In this document: positions 25,960 to 39,600 of the stretch, one piece after another
Position numbering within the stretch: position 1 is the stretch's first letter
How the letters are laid out: the number at the start of each line of letters is the position of its first letter
The notes under the pieces: model-generated
What the model was told of the DNA's origin: nothing
What the model saw: the letters and a program-made list of their open reading frames with translations, nothing else
Databases searched by the model: none
From: Tomocerus qinae
Taxonomy: Eukaryota > Arthropoda > Collembola > Entomobryomorpha > Tomoceridae
Assembly: GCA_020055645.1 (NCBI GenBank)
Contig: CM034547.1
Location: forward strand, 21,243,013-21,307,012
Length of the DNA stretch: 64,000 nt
Reading direction: 5' to 3'
Position numbers and translations under genes: made by a program

Positions 25960-28464
25960 TTAAAAGTAAGATTTCTGCGAATCTAGTTCCATAGTGTCTG
26001 ATGAACTGGACCCACCACCTCCAAAGTATTTTTGTATCTCATCTAGACTTTTCCCTTTTGTTTCGGGAACAAAAACAATTACGAAAATTGTACCGAACCC
26101 AGCAGCAATTCCAAATATCCAAAAGCACCATTCAATTCCTGTAATAATGAAAAAATAATGTTTGGGAGGAGATATGACAAGAAATTAGGAAGAAAATAGT
26201 CGATATAATTTATGTACCTATCCCATCTTTTATGTCGTCAAAAATTTTAGTGACCACAAAAGCATTTAGCCAGTTAAAAGAGCAGTTTAGTGCTGCAGCA
26301 TTGGCCTTAATATGAAGAGGTAGAATTTCAGCAAATACCATCCATGCTATCGGGCCTGAAAAAAAACAAACAAATAGTACAGTGGTACTGTAAAATAAAT
26401 TGCTAGAAATCATTTCTATTCGACAAGCAGTCATTGTTCCATTTACCGAATCCCATTGAATAAGCTGCTATAAAAACAAGTAAACAGGCCAGTGGAAGCC
26501 ATCCGATGCTTTCTGCTAATGCTGGATCTGTGATTTTTAGGTAGAAGTAAATCCCAAGAATAATAAGAGCAATGGTCATCAGAACCCCTGAAATAACTAA
26601 CAGGACCCTTCGGCCAGCTTTGTCCATTAGTATTGAAGAAATTATTGAAGCCACTATTTGTACACCTCCGACAATGACTGTGGAAGTGTTAGGGTCAAGG
26701 GTAGATCCTGCGTCTGCAAAAATTTTCACTGTGTAGAATACCACAGCGTTGTTGCCATTCCTGGGTTAAAAGGTAGTATTACTTACTCCCATTAAAATCA
26801 AAATTTCCCCGACTTTCACCGTACCAAATTCGCGGTGACAAAGAAGTTTGATGAAAATATTAAGTGAAGGTTTTATACAGAGTTAGCGTAATGAAAGTGG
26901 AGGTATTCCTACAGTATTACTTAAATTCCCTCTAAATGATACTTTCTCTTTTCTTACAACTCACTATAACAATTCTCACTTTCACCACACCAAAATGTTT
27001 TTCACTTGATTAAATTCTGGTAAAAGTACCGGTGAAAGATGGGGAAATGAAACTATAGACAGTACTATCTGGATAGTGCTAGCTCTTTGTTTTAGACTAC
27101 ATACCACTGTTGGAAGAACATCATTATTAGTGAAATTAACAGAGGTTTCAGGATGCTAGGTTCAATCATGCTGCGACAACTGGCTGTAGGCTGCTCTTCA
27201 ATACTTTTTTGCACCTGTAAGTAAAACCATTGTCACCCACAATATTTAACCAGTTCCCTTTAATATATTGATTGTATGTGAACTTTACAGATTCAAGTTC
27301 TTCCTTGACTTGCTCAGGGTACTGAGCACCTCGGAGCCAACATAAAGCTTTGTAAGAAGCTGGTTTGTCTTCTTTTGCAAGTAGGTATCTTGGGGATTCC
27401 GGCATTAAGAACATCAAAGCTAAAAATATGACAGGAATACAAGCGCAAGCGATTGCCAGCCAGTTCCAGGGAATGAAAATGCCGACCACATAACTAAAAA
27501 TCCATATTTAGGATTGTGTAAAAGAAATTCGTATTTATAGTTGAGAAATCATAGTATAGTAAGTGCCTAATAATCAATTACGTAAAAAATACGCCACAAT
27601 TTATCATAAGCTGCAATGATGAACCTAATGTTCCTCGGATACTATCTTCGGCAGTTTCACTAATGTACACAGGAGCCGCTAAGGAAAATGATCCTCCACA
27701 GAATCCTGAAATACAGGGGAAAATGAGTATCCCAAAATGAATTTTAAATTGAGACGGTAGAGTTTTTGTACCTGTTAGAAATCTTCCAGCATAAATTAAC
27801 TCGACATACTCTGAAAAAGCAATCATTAACCACCCTGCCTAGTGAAATGAGAGGAAGTTGTGTATAGAAATTCTGATTAGTCGTAATCTGTCAGTCAATT
27901 GATTGAAGTTTATCTTACCACAAAAAATGGTGATAGTAACATCATAAATTTCCGTCTTCCAATTTTATCTATCATAATTCCAGCGATTGGGCCTGAGCAA
28001 CATGCTCCAATCTGAATACGTAGAAAGTTGATAATTCATTGCACATTCTCAAACTTAACATTATTATTTCACTTGGTTAGCAATAAAAATGATAGAGATT
28101 TTTTGTATAGTATACCGGGGCCAAAGAACCAATCCATGAATGAGATTCATCTGGGAGTCCTAGAAAGGCCTCGTGTGTTTTAATTTGTGACAATGAAGGA
28201 GAACTCCAACCGAGGACGTTACCCAGTGAAAATGCACCTAGTGTGGCTGAAAGAAAATGCAGAATAGCATATTTGATAAACTACTTATTATAAAAGAGCT
28301 TAAAGACATTTGTTTGGTGTCTGAACTGGGAAAAGATAAGGACGACATGCATGGGTAGTTTGAATATATATTTGTGGAGATAAAATAATAAATATTTCGG
28401 TCTTACCCACTCCGGCTGCAATAAATTGCGGATACTTCTTAGACACAAAACCATCGTTGTTCAC
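25960..28464 (-). CDS. Facilitated trehalose/sugar transporter (Tret1-like, MFS/SLC2 family), first exon not located
   Basis: Minus-strand exons: 28464-28407, 28246-28116, 28011-27919, 27838-27772, 27705-27582, 27493-27289, 27214-27105, 26760-26447, 26355-26218, 26138-25960. They sum to 1419 nt (472 aa plus stop), all phases consistent. Landmarks in order: DKIGRRK after TM2, GRFLTGFCGGSFSLAAPVY, PESPRYLLAKED at the end of TM6, FFQQWNGNNAVVFY in TM7, DKAGRR, GPIAWMVFAEILP in TM10, and PETKGKSLDEIQ at the C-terminus. These are the signature positions of 12-TM sugar porters and fit insect Tret1-like proteins best. TM7 has WNGNN where relatives usually have FSGIN. There is no in-frame ATG in the 28464 exon, so a short 5' exon lies further upstream. 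Substrate not inferable. Confidence 0.93.
26803..27047. mobile_element. MITE-like element in a transporter intron
   Basis: Ends are imperfect inverted repeats, ATTTCCCC(2)CTTTCACCG on the left and its complement on the right, about 20 bp. The 245 bp element lies between the exons starting at 27214 and 26760. Non-coding. No clear target-site duplication. Confidence 0.6.
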
Positions 28465-30644
28465 CTGTATCATATTTTACTATTTATTTGCTACTGTGTC
28501 AAATTAGTATTTATTGCATTTATGTTTTCTATGCAAACTTTTGGATTAATTTTGGTTTTCTTCGCTCTTTTCTCTTTTCCGTTTATACATGCTATACTAG
28601 GGCTATTCTCCTGACTTACACTCAACCAGAGGTGGAACAGTGAAGAGGATCTTGTGGCTACAACCAAGAAGGTATTTTGCTATTGTAGAGTCTCCTAAGT
28701 CTGTGTCATGCTATAATTCATCTTGAAATGCAAAGAGAGTGCCTGTGTCATTTAGGCATGTCTTCTCCGAAGACAAAATACGTTACAGATTTGTTGCGAC
28801 ATAAAAGATATGCACTTGTATGCATGGACGTGCAAATCTTCAGTATTATTTTAATTAAATGCAAAAACATTCCATTTCAAGCGTCATAAACATTTCTACA
28901 GACCTCACCTACTCGCTTACTCACCTATCACCGTGGAACAAATATTATCAATATCGTACAGCAATTAACATTATTTAACCAACACTGTCAGTATTATATC
29001 CTATTGAAGACCCTTGCATTTTTAAATATAACATTATAGTAAACCAAGGTTTGATATTAATTAACCTAGTTAGATATACCATTTCTATTACTATACTCTT
29101 CTAGAACACCGTGAAACGGAGTTTATATTTAGGCTTAGAAAATGGAAATGCACGTTGTTTGTCCTAAACCTAATTGATTATGTCTTGTCACGAGGGAACA
29201 AGGTCAGGATTAATTAATGATTCTAAAAGTCCACTTGGGCCACTAAGAAATTCACGTAAAAATGCTTTGGCACGAATAAATTCATGAATAGTCATTAGTC
29301 ATTAAAAATGCTTTTTAATGGAAAACATTCGAATATTATGTTCAAAATATTCATCATGTAAACTTATAGTTGTATATTACAATGTTAGAATTTAAATGCG
29401 TATTAATTTCTACATAATTTAATACAATAATCAGAATTGATGGAATTAGCTGTTACAAATGATCATGTGAATAAGTACTCATGCAGATACACCGCAAGCA
29501 CTGTATAGCAGACCACAAGCTCTGACACTGGTATTCTGACCTTGATCCTGAATCCTCACTCTGACCACAGTGACCATTACTAATGCAATGGGCTAGTATG
29601 CAGAAACCATTAGTTGTTATTACGGATCATTTTACATAATATGCAAATTATATTCTTTGTATTTGTATGCACACGGTTAAGCCGATACTGGTGAACTCAT
29701 TTTCATATTGACATTATCGTTAATTTTCCAGACCAGGCGGTAAAGAATTTTTTCAATGAGGAAGTCCATTAAGTCTGCTTGACTGCATGTAAATTGACAT
29801 TTAATGCAAAACAATAATCACTGAATATATAACCTATTTCTGTCTAGCAGGATTAGCAAAGCAATTTTTATTTACAAACTTTGCATTATATTAAAATGGT
29901 AAAATTCCAATGAATATGACGTGTTTGCTTGCTATTGTTACATAATATTCATGCAAGGTAACAAAGAAGGTCGCTAATGATGTACGTCAAACAACGCCTC
30001 ACTTTACTTGATGTTCATCTTAATTGACAAGACGATGGCTAATCTTTAAATGCCTGTTTCTACAGCTTAAGAATTTTACGAAATACGGGTAAAACATGGA
30101 AATACAACATGCCAGGCATTTCAAGATTGTACTATACAATGATGTTGAAATTTAAGAATTAAGTTTTATTTTTATTGCATTAAAGCTTTGTACATAAAAT
30201 GTTTATTTTCCTGACATCCAGTCTGTTCCTTTTCTATGTATATGTAACGTGTTGTAACTCTGTGAAACCCCAAAGTTTCAGTACTAATGCAGCAATCTTA
30301 TATACCACTATTGTATTGCTTTCAATTCAATTTACTATTTATGCACAATACATCCCAAAGTTACTACAACACGAAAGTTTACATACTTGAGAAGAATTTC
30401 TATGATATTGTTTATCAATTTACTTACAGAAATATTTCACAAAGAAAATACTTTTGTACGGAAACCTGTGGGTACGGGTACTTTTACAATTTGCTGGCAG
30501 GACCATGAATCAAGCATGATACTATCTGTATTTAAATTATTATATTCTTTCATTCCAGTCCTGAAAGACAACCTTTGCTGAAAGCAAAGTTTTGACAAAT
30601 GTAAAGCATTTCTTTTCTGCAGACGATGATGATGAGGGTAAAAT
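28465..30644. other. Upstream of the transporter / downstream of the fibrinogen gene
   Basis: It should contain the missing 5' exon and promoter of the transporter, but I could not pick a candidate ATG exon with a phase-0 donor. Otherwise AT-rich, with no recognised gene. Confidence 0.4.
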
Positions 30645-33600
30645 TCAAATGAACAAAAGTCGATTTCGAATTTTCATCTCTACTCTCTTCAACGAATAAT
30701 AGTATCCATGCCAAGAATACCAATTGATCCCAGTCGCGTACGTCTCATGCTTTCCCTTGTTCTCCACGTAGACTCCATTCAGGTTGGCCTGTTCAAGAAA
30801 GTAAAGGTAAGAATTTAGAATCAAGTCAAGAACATTTGCTATTACGCAATTACCTTGTTGATCACAAAATATAAATGGTCCAATATACAACATCTAAATT
30901 ATGATATTACAGACTCAACTGACATTGTTTCGTCTTAGTAATGTAAATGCTTAGAAGAAGAATTGCAAAATACATCTTTAATTATTATATCATTTAATCG
31001 AATTACATAGGGGCAATATCAGGGCAAAAATAGTATATTTGCACTTTGAGTAAACCAATTTATTATGAATTTGACGAAGATATAAAGTCAGAGTCATTTC
31101 TATTCAAGAAACAATTTCATGACAGCTCTGGATATTTGTATTGTGTATAAGGAGAGGTGGAGTGAATTTATTCAATAGTAGCTAGAGGTTCATTTGTATT
31201 TTGACAAGGAAAACAGTTCCAGAGAAATTTTGTAACAGTAGAAAATGTAAAAAGAAATTGTGGCCCAGAGGGACCATAAGGAATGATTGAGAGAGAAAGT
31301 GGGGAAGCTCTATTTGAATCTCCGGAAAAGAAAGCTAGCTGGCCGGGTGTGATATAATGCTTGGCAGAGGAATGCACTGTAAGCTAATTCATGATGATAG
31401 GCACATGGCATAGCAGGGAAACACTGTTCTATTTCCTTCTCTTCCCAAAATCCGTGGAGAATAAAGATCTGGAGATCTAGATGAATGAAGGTGTAGAAAA
31501 GTCTCTGCGTTGATGTTGATGACTGCATTGCGTTCGGGAGATATGCTTTTGCAACGATCTCATCCCACCAGATACCAACCAAGACAACCCACTATCTGAC
31601 AGACCAGGAGCAGAAAATACATTCCACTCCTCGTGGTTTACAGATAAGATGATATGGGAATTGGAATCATCGTTTACTCTTTCATCATAAACCTCCACAG
31701 TTATCACATTTTTCAAAACTAACTCATCCTCGCTCTCCCTCCTCATCTTTCTCAAAGAAACTACTTATCGATCTTATCCTCACTAAAACAACTTTTTAAA
31801 ACCTTTCTTTATTCTTCCTGTGCTCTGTGAGTCTGTGAGTGATGTACATTTCACTTCCGTCCTTATACAATATTAAACTATAAATAGGAAGCATCACTGT
31901 ATTATCCACAATGCAATAATATTATTTGCAAGAGCAACGATCTTGGCATTTACCATAAAAATATTGTTAAACTTACACATTCTTATTCATGACAATCACC
32001 TAATAGACTTTCAAATTATAAACTTGTTTCATTGAGTAGTGAGTAACTATAAAAAGTGCCAGCATCTAAGCAAATGCCTTGAGTACCTATGTTTTTAAAA
32101 TCGATGAGATCTACTTATGTTGAATCATGATTATAAAATGTATGTGTCAGATTTCCGTTATCTGGCATAGTAATAGAAAATAATGCTGAAATTACAATAA
32201 GATGTGTAACTTGTTTCGTTGGGTTTGCGTATCTACATTTACCGACAAACTAAGTACCTATACTGATATAATGCCGCTGTAAGGACTTTTTGCTCAATTC
32301 TATCCATCAGAACTTATATATTTGTAGGGTAATATAGCGTAATTACTTTTCCATTGTGGGTAACTCATGGCTCAAATGGCATTGTGTTTAGAAATTATGA
32401 ATGAAACAGACTTTACACAGGTGCATAATTGATTCACGTGGTCAATTAAAAGAGTAGCTGTTATTTGAATATTTAATGTGTAAGTTAGATTTCAATGTAA
32501 TTAAAATGCACATTTTGTAAGGTATCTAGCGATAATGCTACTTTGATTATAAAAGCTTTACCCAGCTCGTTCTACAGAGATCGTTTTACTAGGATATCAT
32601 GTTGAAAGGGTTGTAAAGATTTTTCTTTCCAGTAGGAGTCTCGAAACGTAATGACAGTATATTTCTTTGTAGCAGAAGCTGTTGAGCTGAAAAATTACCC
32701 ATTGTGGATGAAAAATATGACAAGCAAAGGCCATCAGATTTGTGCCACACAAGGGAATAAATTTCGAATCAACTTAAAAACAATCTCATACGCTATCGTA
32801 AATCACCTTCGAGGAAGTAGAAGTTGGTCGTTAGGTCATTACTATTCAAGGTACTACGATAAGTCAACGCTTTCAAGAACACGACAAAAGTGTCACATTC
32901 ATACTTACCTTAATATCCCTACAAAGTTTAAGTTCAGTTATCGTACAGTGCGAGCCTTTAGTTACCCCAAATAAATCCCTGCATTTATTACAAGTTGAAT
33001 TATGAATATTTCTGCTTTGAAAACTAGCCCGATTCCAAAAATGCGAATGGTATGATGCATTTTCTCTACCTATTACTTAACAATCAATTCAATGAACTGA
33101 AGTTAATGCACTACGCTGAAAATAGAACTACATTTTTGTATTACGGTGGTTTGATGACATTACTAGAAGTGGGTAGTAGAGTTAGCCTAATAATAGCAAT
33201 AGGATTAACTGATTCTATCTATCTAACAACCAAATTACCTCCCTTCATCTCGCACTTCTCTCCTCACGTAATTACCATTTACCATCCAGAGTCTTTCCTA
33301 TGCTCGACATTCTCTCTTCACGTCTCAATCTTTTTACAAACTCGAACACAAAAAAGTTTTCTTCAACTTTGTGCAAAAAATTGTGACGTGTCACAAAAAT
33401 GGATAGCACGAATAGCGGTCTACCTAAGGCAGTACGGAATATTATCGGTTTCAGAATTGTTTAACGAGTGCCTAAAGTCACTTGAGAATATCTTTGGCTG
33501 CCTTGAATATTATTTCAACATCTACTCATTTTGAACTTCATCCTACAAGTCCAGAACTACACTTGAAAATTGAAGAATATCTTGTAAACAAGGATCTTTC

Positions 33601-36600
33601 GTTTTGTCAACGTGGGGTTCACCAACGGGATCGCTTCTAAAAATAACTTTCATATTGAAACGGTAATAACAATCCTTCCTATTTAGTCCATTAACTTTCA
33701 CGACAGTCTTTTTCGCCTATTTAAGAAGAATTATTAAAACAATTAGATAGTTATTTTTACTTCTTGTTTTATTCAAATTCTAATGAATACGGGAAGAAAT
33801 CATAATACTCAGGAAAATTTTAATGGTGACCGTGTATTCTAGTCGTTTGAGACTTTCAAGCAGTTGAACTTGGTTTTACCTACATAAATTACCTGTAAAA
33901 TAGAATATCAGTCGAACTTTCCATCTCTAGGCCGCCCTGTGTGCACATTACAACTTTCTCTTTTATTCCAATCACGCAGCTTCGTTCGGCATGCACGCAA
34001 AACTTTACCGCGGACGAAATTCCTCATTTCCTCAAATCCGAAATCGAGACTGTCCTACTTTCCTTGTAGGCCAATATCATCTGAGCTGTTCTCCAGTTCC
34101 AGTTCGGACTAGCCCTCAGGAAACCCACTCTCAGATTTATTTCCATTTTATACAGCTATGCACACTACAATTTACTTAGTTTTATCATTAAACCAGGAAA
34201 TGACATCTAACAACCTAAACATGTTGTAAGACCAAGATTTTCATATGTAGTTCATGTGCCCCTATTAGCACATAAAGTATATTAATATATACGCCATTTC
34301 TGTTTATAAATAATCAGTTTAATGTACCGAAACATAATTTCCCATCATAGTTTTCACTTAGAGTAAGGGTAAAGTTACTCTATAACTAGTCGTTCGTTAT
34401 TATTAATTTTTCAGTAGAATAACCATTATAAATGCGTGTTTTCAAGGCATACACAGCAATCAAATATTGCCCATGTAGAAGAATTTCGGTTGGTTGTATC
34501 TCAAGTTACCCTAAGGCTTGACCTATTTACTATGCTTACTCAAAATTGCTTGCAAATTAAAACTTCTTGTCCACGGTTGATTTAAGCATGCTAAATGAAC
34601 GGGAAGTGATACACTTACAAATTCCTGGGGTCAAGGTAGACACATGGCAAAAAGCTACATAACCAACCTACGTACGTACGAATAAGTACGTAAACCAGGA
34701 TAATCATGCCTGTTATGTACTATTTACAGATATAAAATTTTTTTCATCGTTTTCTTCATGCATTTATTTTATTACCCAGAAGGCTAGTTGTATTGTTCAG
34801 TAAATATTTTTATTATAAGTTTTTTGGAAATATATTAGTAGGTCAAACTGTTATACTGTTAAATTGAGATTTTCTTTCCCAAGTATCTCATTATATCTGT
34901 GGTTATATTTATTGATATAGCTTTAGTAAAAATGCATCTGCCAATAAACAAGCTTGTCCATCCTATTTACCAATGCTATACTTACATAGGAAAGTATTAA
35001 GTGACCAAAATTCTAGCATCGTGGGATTTAGTTATCTCATTGCAGAGGTTTCAAGTTATACATATAATAAATAGGAAATATTTGTTGGGAATAATGTACT
35101 ATAGTACTTGTATACTGAACCGGAAAGGATTATCTATGGTTATATTTATATTATATCCTAATTTTATACATATTAATGTATAGTATAACATAGGGTTAGT
35201 ACATCGAAGAAGGCTGTACGTCTGAAGTAGAAAATGATATGCCCCACATATCGTAATACATAAATGTAGCACTATGAACTTTTCCAACCTTAAATCACTT
35301 ATTTGACAGTCGCGATATATTTGTCAGCTCCCGAAAAGTCTTTCTTATCAAAGTTACATAATTATAGTTAACAACTTTTCATTTCTTAGAATTATATTGC
35401 ATATATAGTTGCTGTGCAATATTAACAGACAGAGGATTGAAATGCATAAGATAAGCTATATTCAACAGGAAGCACATAGAAGTTTGCTTGACAAAATATC
35501 AGGACAAAACTGGCTCTGCTCCTAGCTTTGGCTTCATTTCAACTTTTTAACGATACTAGTTTAGCATCAGAAAATAAAAGTTGACGATATACTTCATGGA
35601 AGGGATTGCAGTGGAAGACATCCTCAAGTCTCACTAGTTAAAATATTATGTATGTAGTTCTGATACTACTACATACTCATAATTAGTCAACGACCGTAAG
35701 GAAGCTGACAGTTAAAAAATTAACTGCTAAAATATTTCTACACATTAGCCACAACATCGTGGTTAATTAGTACACTTTTAATATAGACTATCAAAACCGC
35801 AATCTACTTATTTCGGTGCGTTGGTTCTAAAGGCTAACTATTTACAAGTATTACAAACATATTTATCATGGCTATATTAAAACTAACCGTTTCCAGTCAT
35901 TACTAGTAACTTCTTTGTAACTTTACGTCACAAATCTTTAGATGAGCTATAAGAAGCAGTAATTACTAAATCTTTCTTTGAAAAATTTCTTTAATTTATA
36001 CACAGGAAATTAAGAAAATGAAAACTTCAAGATGGATATCAGTATTGACAATAGGTTTCCTATGCCTATTAAGTTTCCTTCATGTGACTACCGCTTTGAA
36101 AAAGCAGTTAAATTCTACATGTAAAGTTGTTTCTGCCACGACACCTGATATTGACTCTAGTTATGAAGACGAAGATGAAGAAGATCTGAACGGGTGGAAT
36201 GGACAGGACCATGACCATATGTACAAACGAAGTGTGGTGGATGTGGACCCATTTTTTATGCATGAAGACGAATGTGACGAAACACATCAGCTTAAATGCA
36301 TCAGCGGAACATGTCAAATCCACTGCCACAACGAGCATCACATTTTTGATTCAATAAAACAAAAATGTTTGGGGAAAGCAGGCTATGCTTGTGGAAGACA
36401 CGGGAAACACCGTTTCTGTGTTGAAAACGCAAAGTGTGATCTGGGCTACTGTAGTTGTGAAAAAGGGTTCGGAAATAAAGATGGATATTGTGTGGATGCG
36501 AGCGACTATAAAGAAATTTGCAGTGCTGAGCGACCCTGCGACAAAGCATCTGGGATGGACTGCATTAACGGAAAATGCGAATGTGCCCTCGGATCCGAAA

Positions 36601-39600
36601 ATCAATGGTATGAGCCGAGCAACCAAACTTGCTATTCTTACCCGGAAGGAGAGTGCACATCTGATGCCCTGTGTGCAAACAACACTTTTTGCTCTGTCGA
36701 TATGCACGACGATAATGACAATGCTATCGGCACCGTTTACGTAAAAAGATGCCAGTGCAGAAGGGGATTCATGTTATCTGGAAAAAGTAAATCATGCATG
36801 GCAGCCTGGGGTACTAAGTGTCAAAATACACCGTGTCATGAAAATTTTAAGTGTGCCGAGGGAAAATGTCAATGTCACAATCCTTCTTATCAAATTCTTC
36901 ATAATAGTAATATTATGAGTCAGTGCATCGGACTAGTTGGAAGTACCTGCAGTAGCCTAGATCCTGTAGGCAGTTGTATCGAAAATGCAGAATGTGTCGC
37001 CGGTGTCTGCACATGCATAAAGGGCTACAGTAGTGGGACTGGCAATAAAGGGAAGAAATGTCTCCTTGATTTTGGACAGCCCTGCCAATACGTTCCGAGC
37101 CACTTAGTTTCCAACTGCAATTATTTACGTGGCCTAACATGTCTGGATGGTGTTTGTGCATGTTTGGACTCTATCCATGTCTACAACAACTCCACACAAT
37201 CCTGTATTCCCGTTAAAAACTCTACGACAACTGGAGAAAAGGGGAAAAGTGACCAAAGGATGACCAGTGATGCAAAGATCACTGGTTATGCAAATGATGC
37301 AAAAATGCAAAGTGACAAACAATTTGCGTATGCAATGGGATCCTCACCCAAGCCTAGTATTTTTCATTTTCTTACTGTGTCCTTAATTTTTAGTTGGAAT
37401 GTTTTTATTTTGTAAATAAGTATAAATTTGGCTATTTTGTACATCCAAACAATATAAAATTTCGTATAATATTACCTAAAATGTATATGTATGTATCACC
37501 CTGAAAGGTTCCTTGAAGCTAATAGTAGAGCACAGCACATACAATGTAACTTAAAGCGTTTTGACTATGTTAAAAATTAATGGTGGGGAATGTGGTAAAG
37601 TAACTTACAAATTCATTTTCAATAAATAGGAACTACTTTTAGTAAGATCAAAAATTTCCATCATTTTTCGCTGAACAAGTTAGAGAAGGCGATTCGCATT
37701 CTCAGAAGCTAAGCTACTACAGGAAGCATTAAGATTACGATAAAAAGCATTACTGCATAATAATGAGATGGAATGTAAGAATATGTAGAATCTTTCCGTT
37801 TAACAATCTCCGAAAAAAGCTGCAGGGTACTTGAATACCAATTTTTTGAAATCCGCATTTTTCATCAAAGTTTTCCAATTCCTGCACCAAGATTGACAAT
37901 TTTATGAACAGTAAGTGAGCTTTTATCAGTAAATCATGTAATAAATACGTCGAAATATAATATTAATGGCCCAATTACGTTTGACAGTAGTTTTCTATCA
38001 CGGTTTTCACATAATCTTCAGCATTAAGTAGATAAGCTAGTACTGCCATGCATCCAACATACTCATCAATGATACAGCGAGAAAAATGTAAAAAACAATG
38101 GTTCTTGAGTTCTGTTAGTTGATATTTGTCTGCTGCTTGTATTACACCCGCAATCATTTCAGAATTAGTCAAATCTATAAGTTTTGCTGTGTAAATGTAT
38201 TGTACAAGGATTTCCATGATTTCAGGATCGAAATCATCGACAATAATCTTGTTGGAAATAGCTTCCTTCATATTATGCTCAAACATGGCAGCAAATACTT
38301 TGCTACGAGCTAAAATAGAGGGAATTCAATATTTTATCAGAGTTAGCTCATCCATTATAGACTATTTGAATATAGGAGCATACCACAGAGAATTAACTTG
38401 TGAGCATAGATGACCTTATCTCCGCATTGGATGGTAATATCTGAACTGTCTGCATTCAGGAGCATTTCTTTAAAATCCTTTTCAAGTTGATGAGAGCCAA
38501 ACTCGACTCCGGAGGATTTCGGGTGCATTGTTATGAGTTTAGGGACTGTAACTCTATCTCCGATTATCTCCAACTCAATTCGGCAACGTAATGTATTTGC
38601 TACAAGACATTTGTGCTTGTTTTCCCAGAGACCCCTGATAGAAATTATTGCTTGACTTCCAGCATGCTGCCCTAATGTGTTCAATACCAAGTATTGAGCT
38701 GAAAAATCGATATGACATACATATCGCAATAGAAAAGAGAAAGAAAACCATATAAAACACATTCCGTGGAAGTACATAATACATATAAATGCAATATTTG
38801 AAATTCTACCGAGTGCTACAAAGCATTCGTACAATTTTTCGTAAGTATGTTGTCGTCGTGAAGAAGTAGATTGAATACGTAACGGCAGCAAACTTTTTCG
38901 AATTGCCCAGCCTGAAATTCTTCTAGCACAATGTCACTGTACAACCATCCATCATTTGGCCTTCCCTCAACCTCAACATGCCTGAATATACATACCAAAT
39001 ATAAATACATACACCGCACTCCATCAAGAGGATTCCATTTACTCTAAGTAGTCAAACTTGACAATACGATCCTTACAAATACTTTTCCATTTCATACCAT
39101 TTAGATTTCTTTCCAATTTCCAATCCAGCAATGAAAGGTTGAGATTTGAGCTTTTCGAAACTATGACGAGGTCCTACTGGAGATGGAGGACAGATACAAT
39201 CAAAATCCCGAATATCCCAATCGTAAATTATTTTGCAAGTGGGAGACTACGTAACAAAGAAAAATCATTATGAAAACCAAGACTTTTATTTCTATTCAAT
39301 GGCATTGCACAGTAAGTCTAGGATTTTACAGTAATACAAAATATTATTTTACAGTAAATAAATAATGTAGAATTACCAAGTCTGTCTGTCCAAGTTTTGT
39401 CTCAAAATTCTGTTTTGTACTCATGTCCATGGTTTGGCTGTGAGTTGAGTAAGACTAAAGTAGCCAATGTACCTTACATTTACTTTCGTCCTCCGAATCT
39501 TTGTACTTGCACTTGACTTAAAGAGGTATTATACCATAAAAACACAAGTCATAGCCTTGAATTGCCGAATAAAGAGTTCCAATAATCACGATAAGAAAAA

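Noticed and set aside
31168..31755. Three overlapping minus-strand open frames
   Set aside because: They occupy different frames of the same DNA with no family motif. A decayed repeat is possible but I could not identify ends or a relative.
33052..33534. 160-codon open frame on the plus strand
   Set aside because: No recognisable domain, no splice or promoter context, and composition like surrounding AT-rich intron DNA. Probably a chance open frame, though its length leaves slight doubt.
38355..38891. Long minus-strand frame reading [19 protein letters not shown] into the MATH region
   Set aside because: Reads through an intron. The phase-consistent model with exons 38981-38833 and 38698-38384 gives a better MATH domain.
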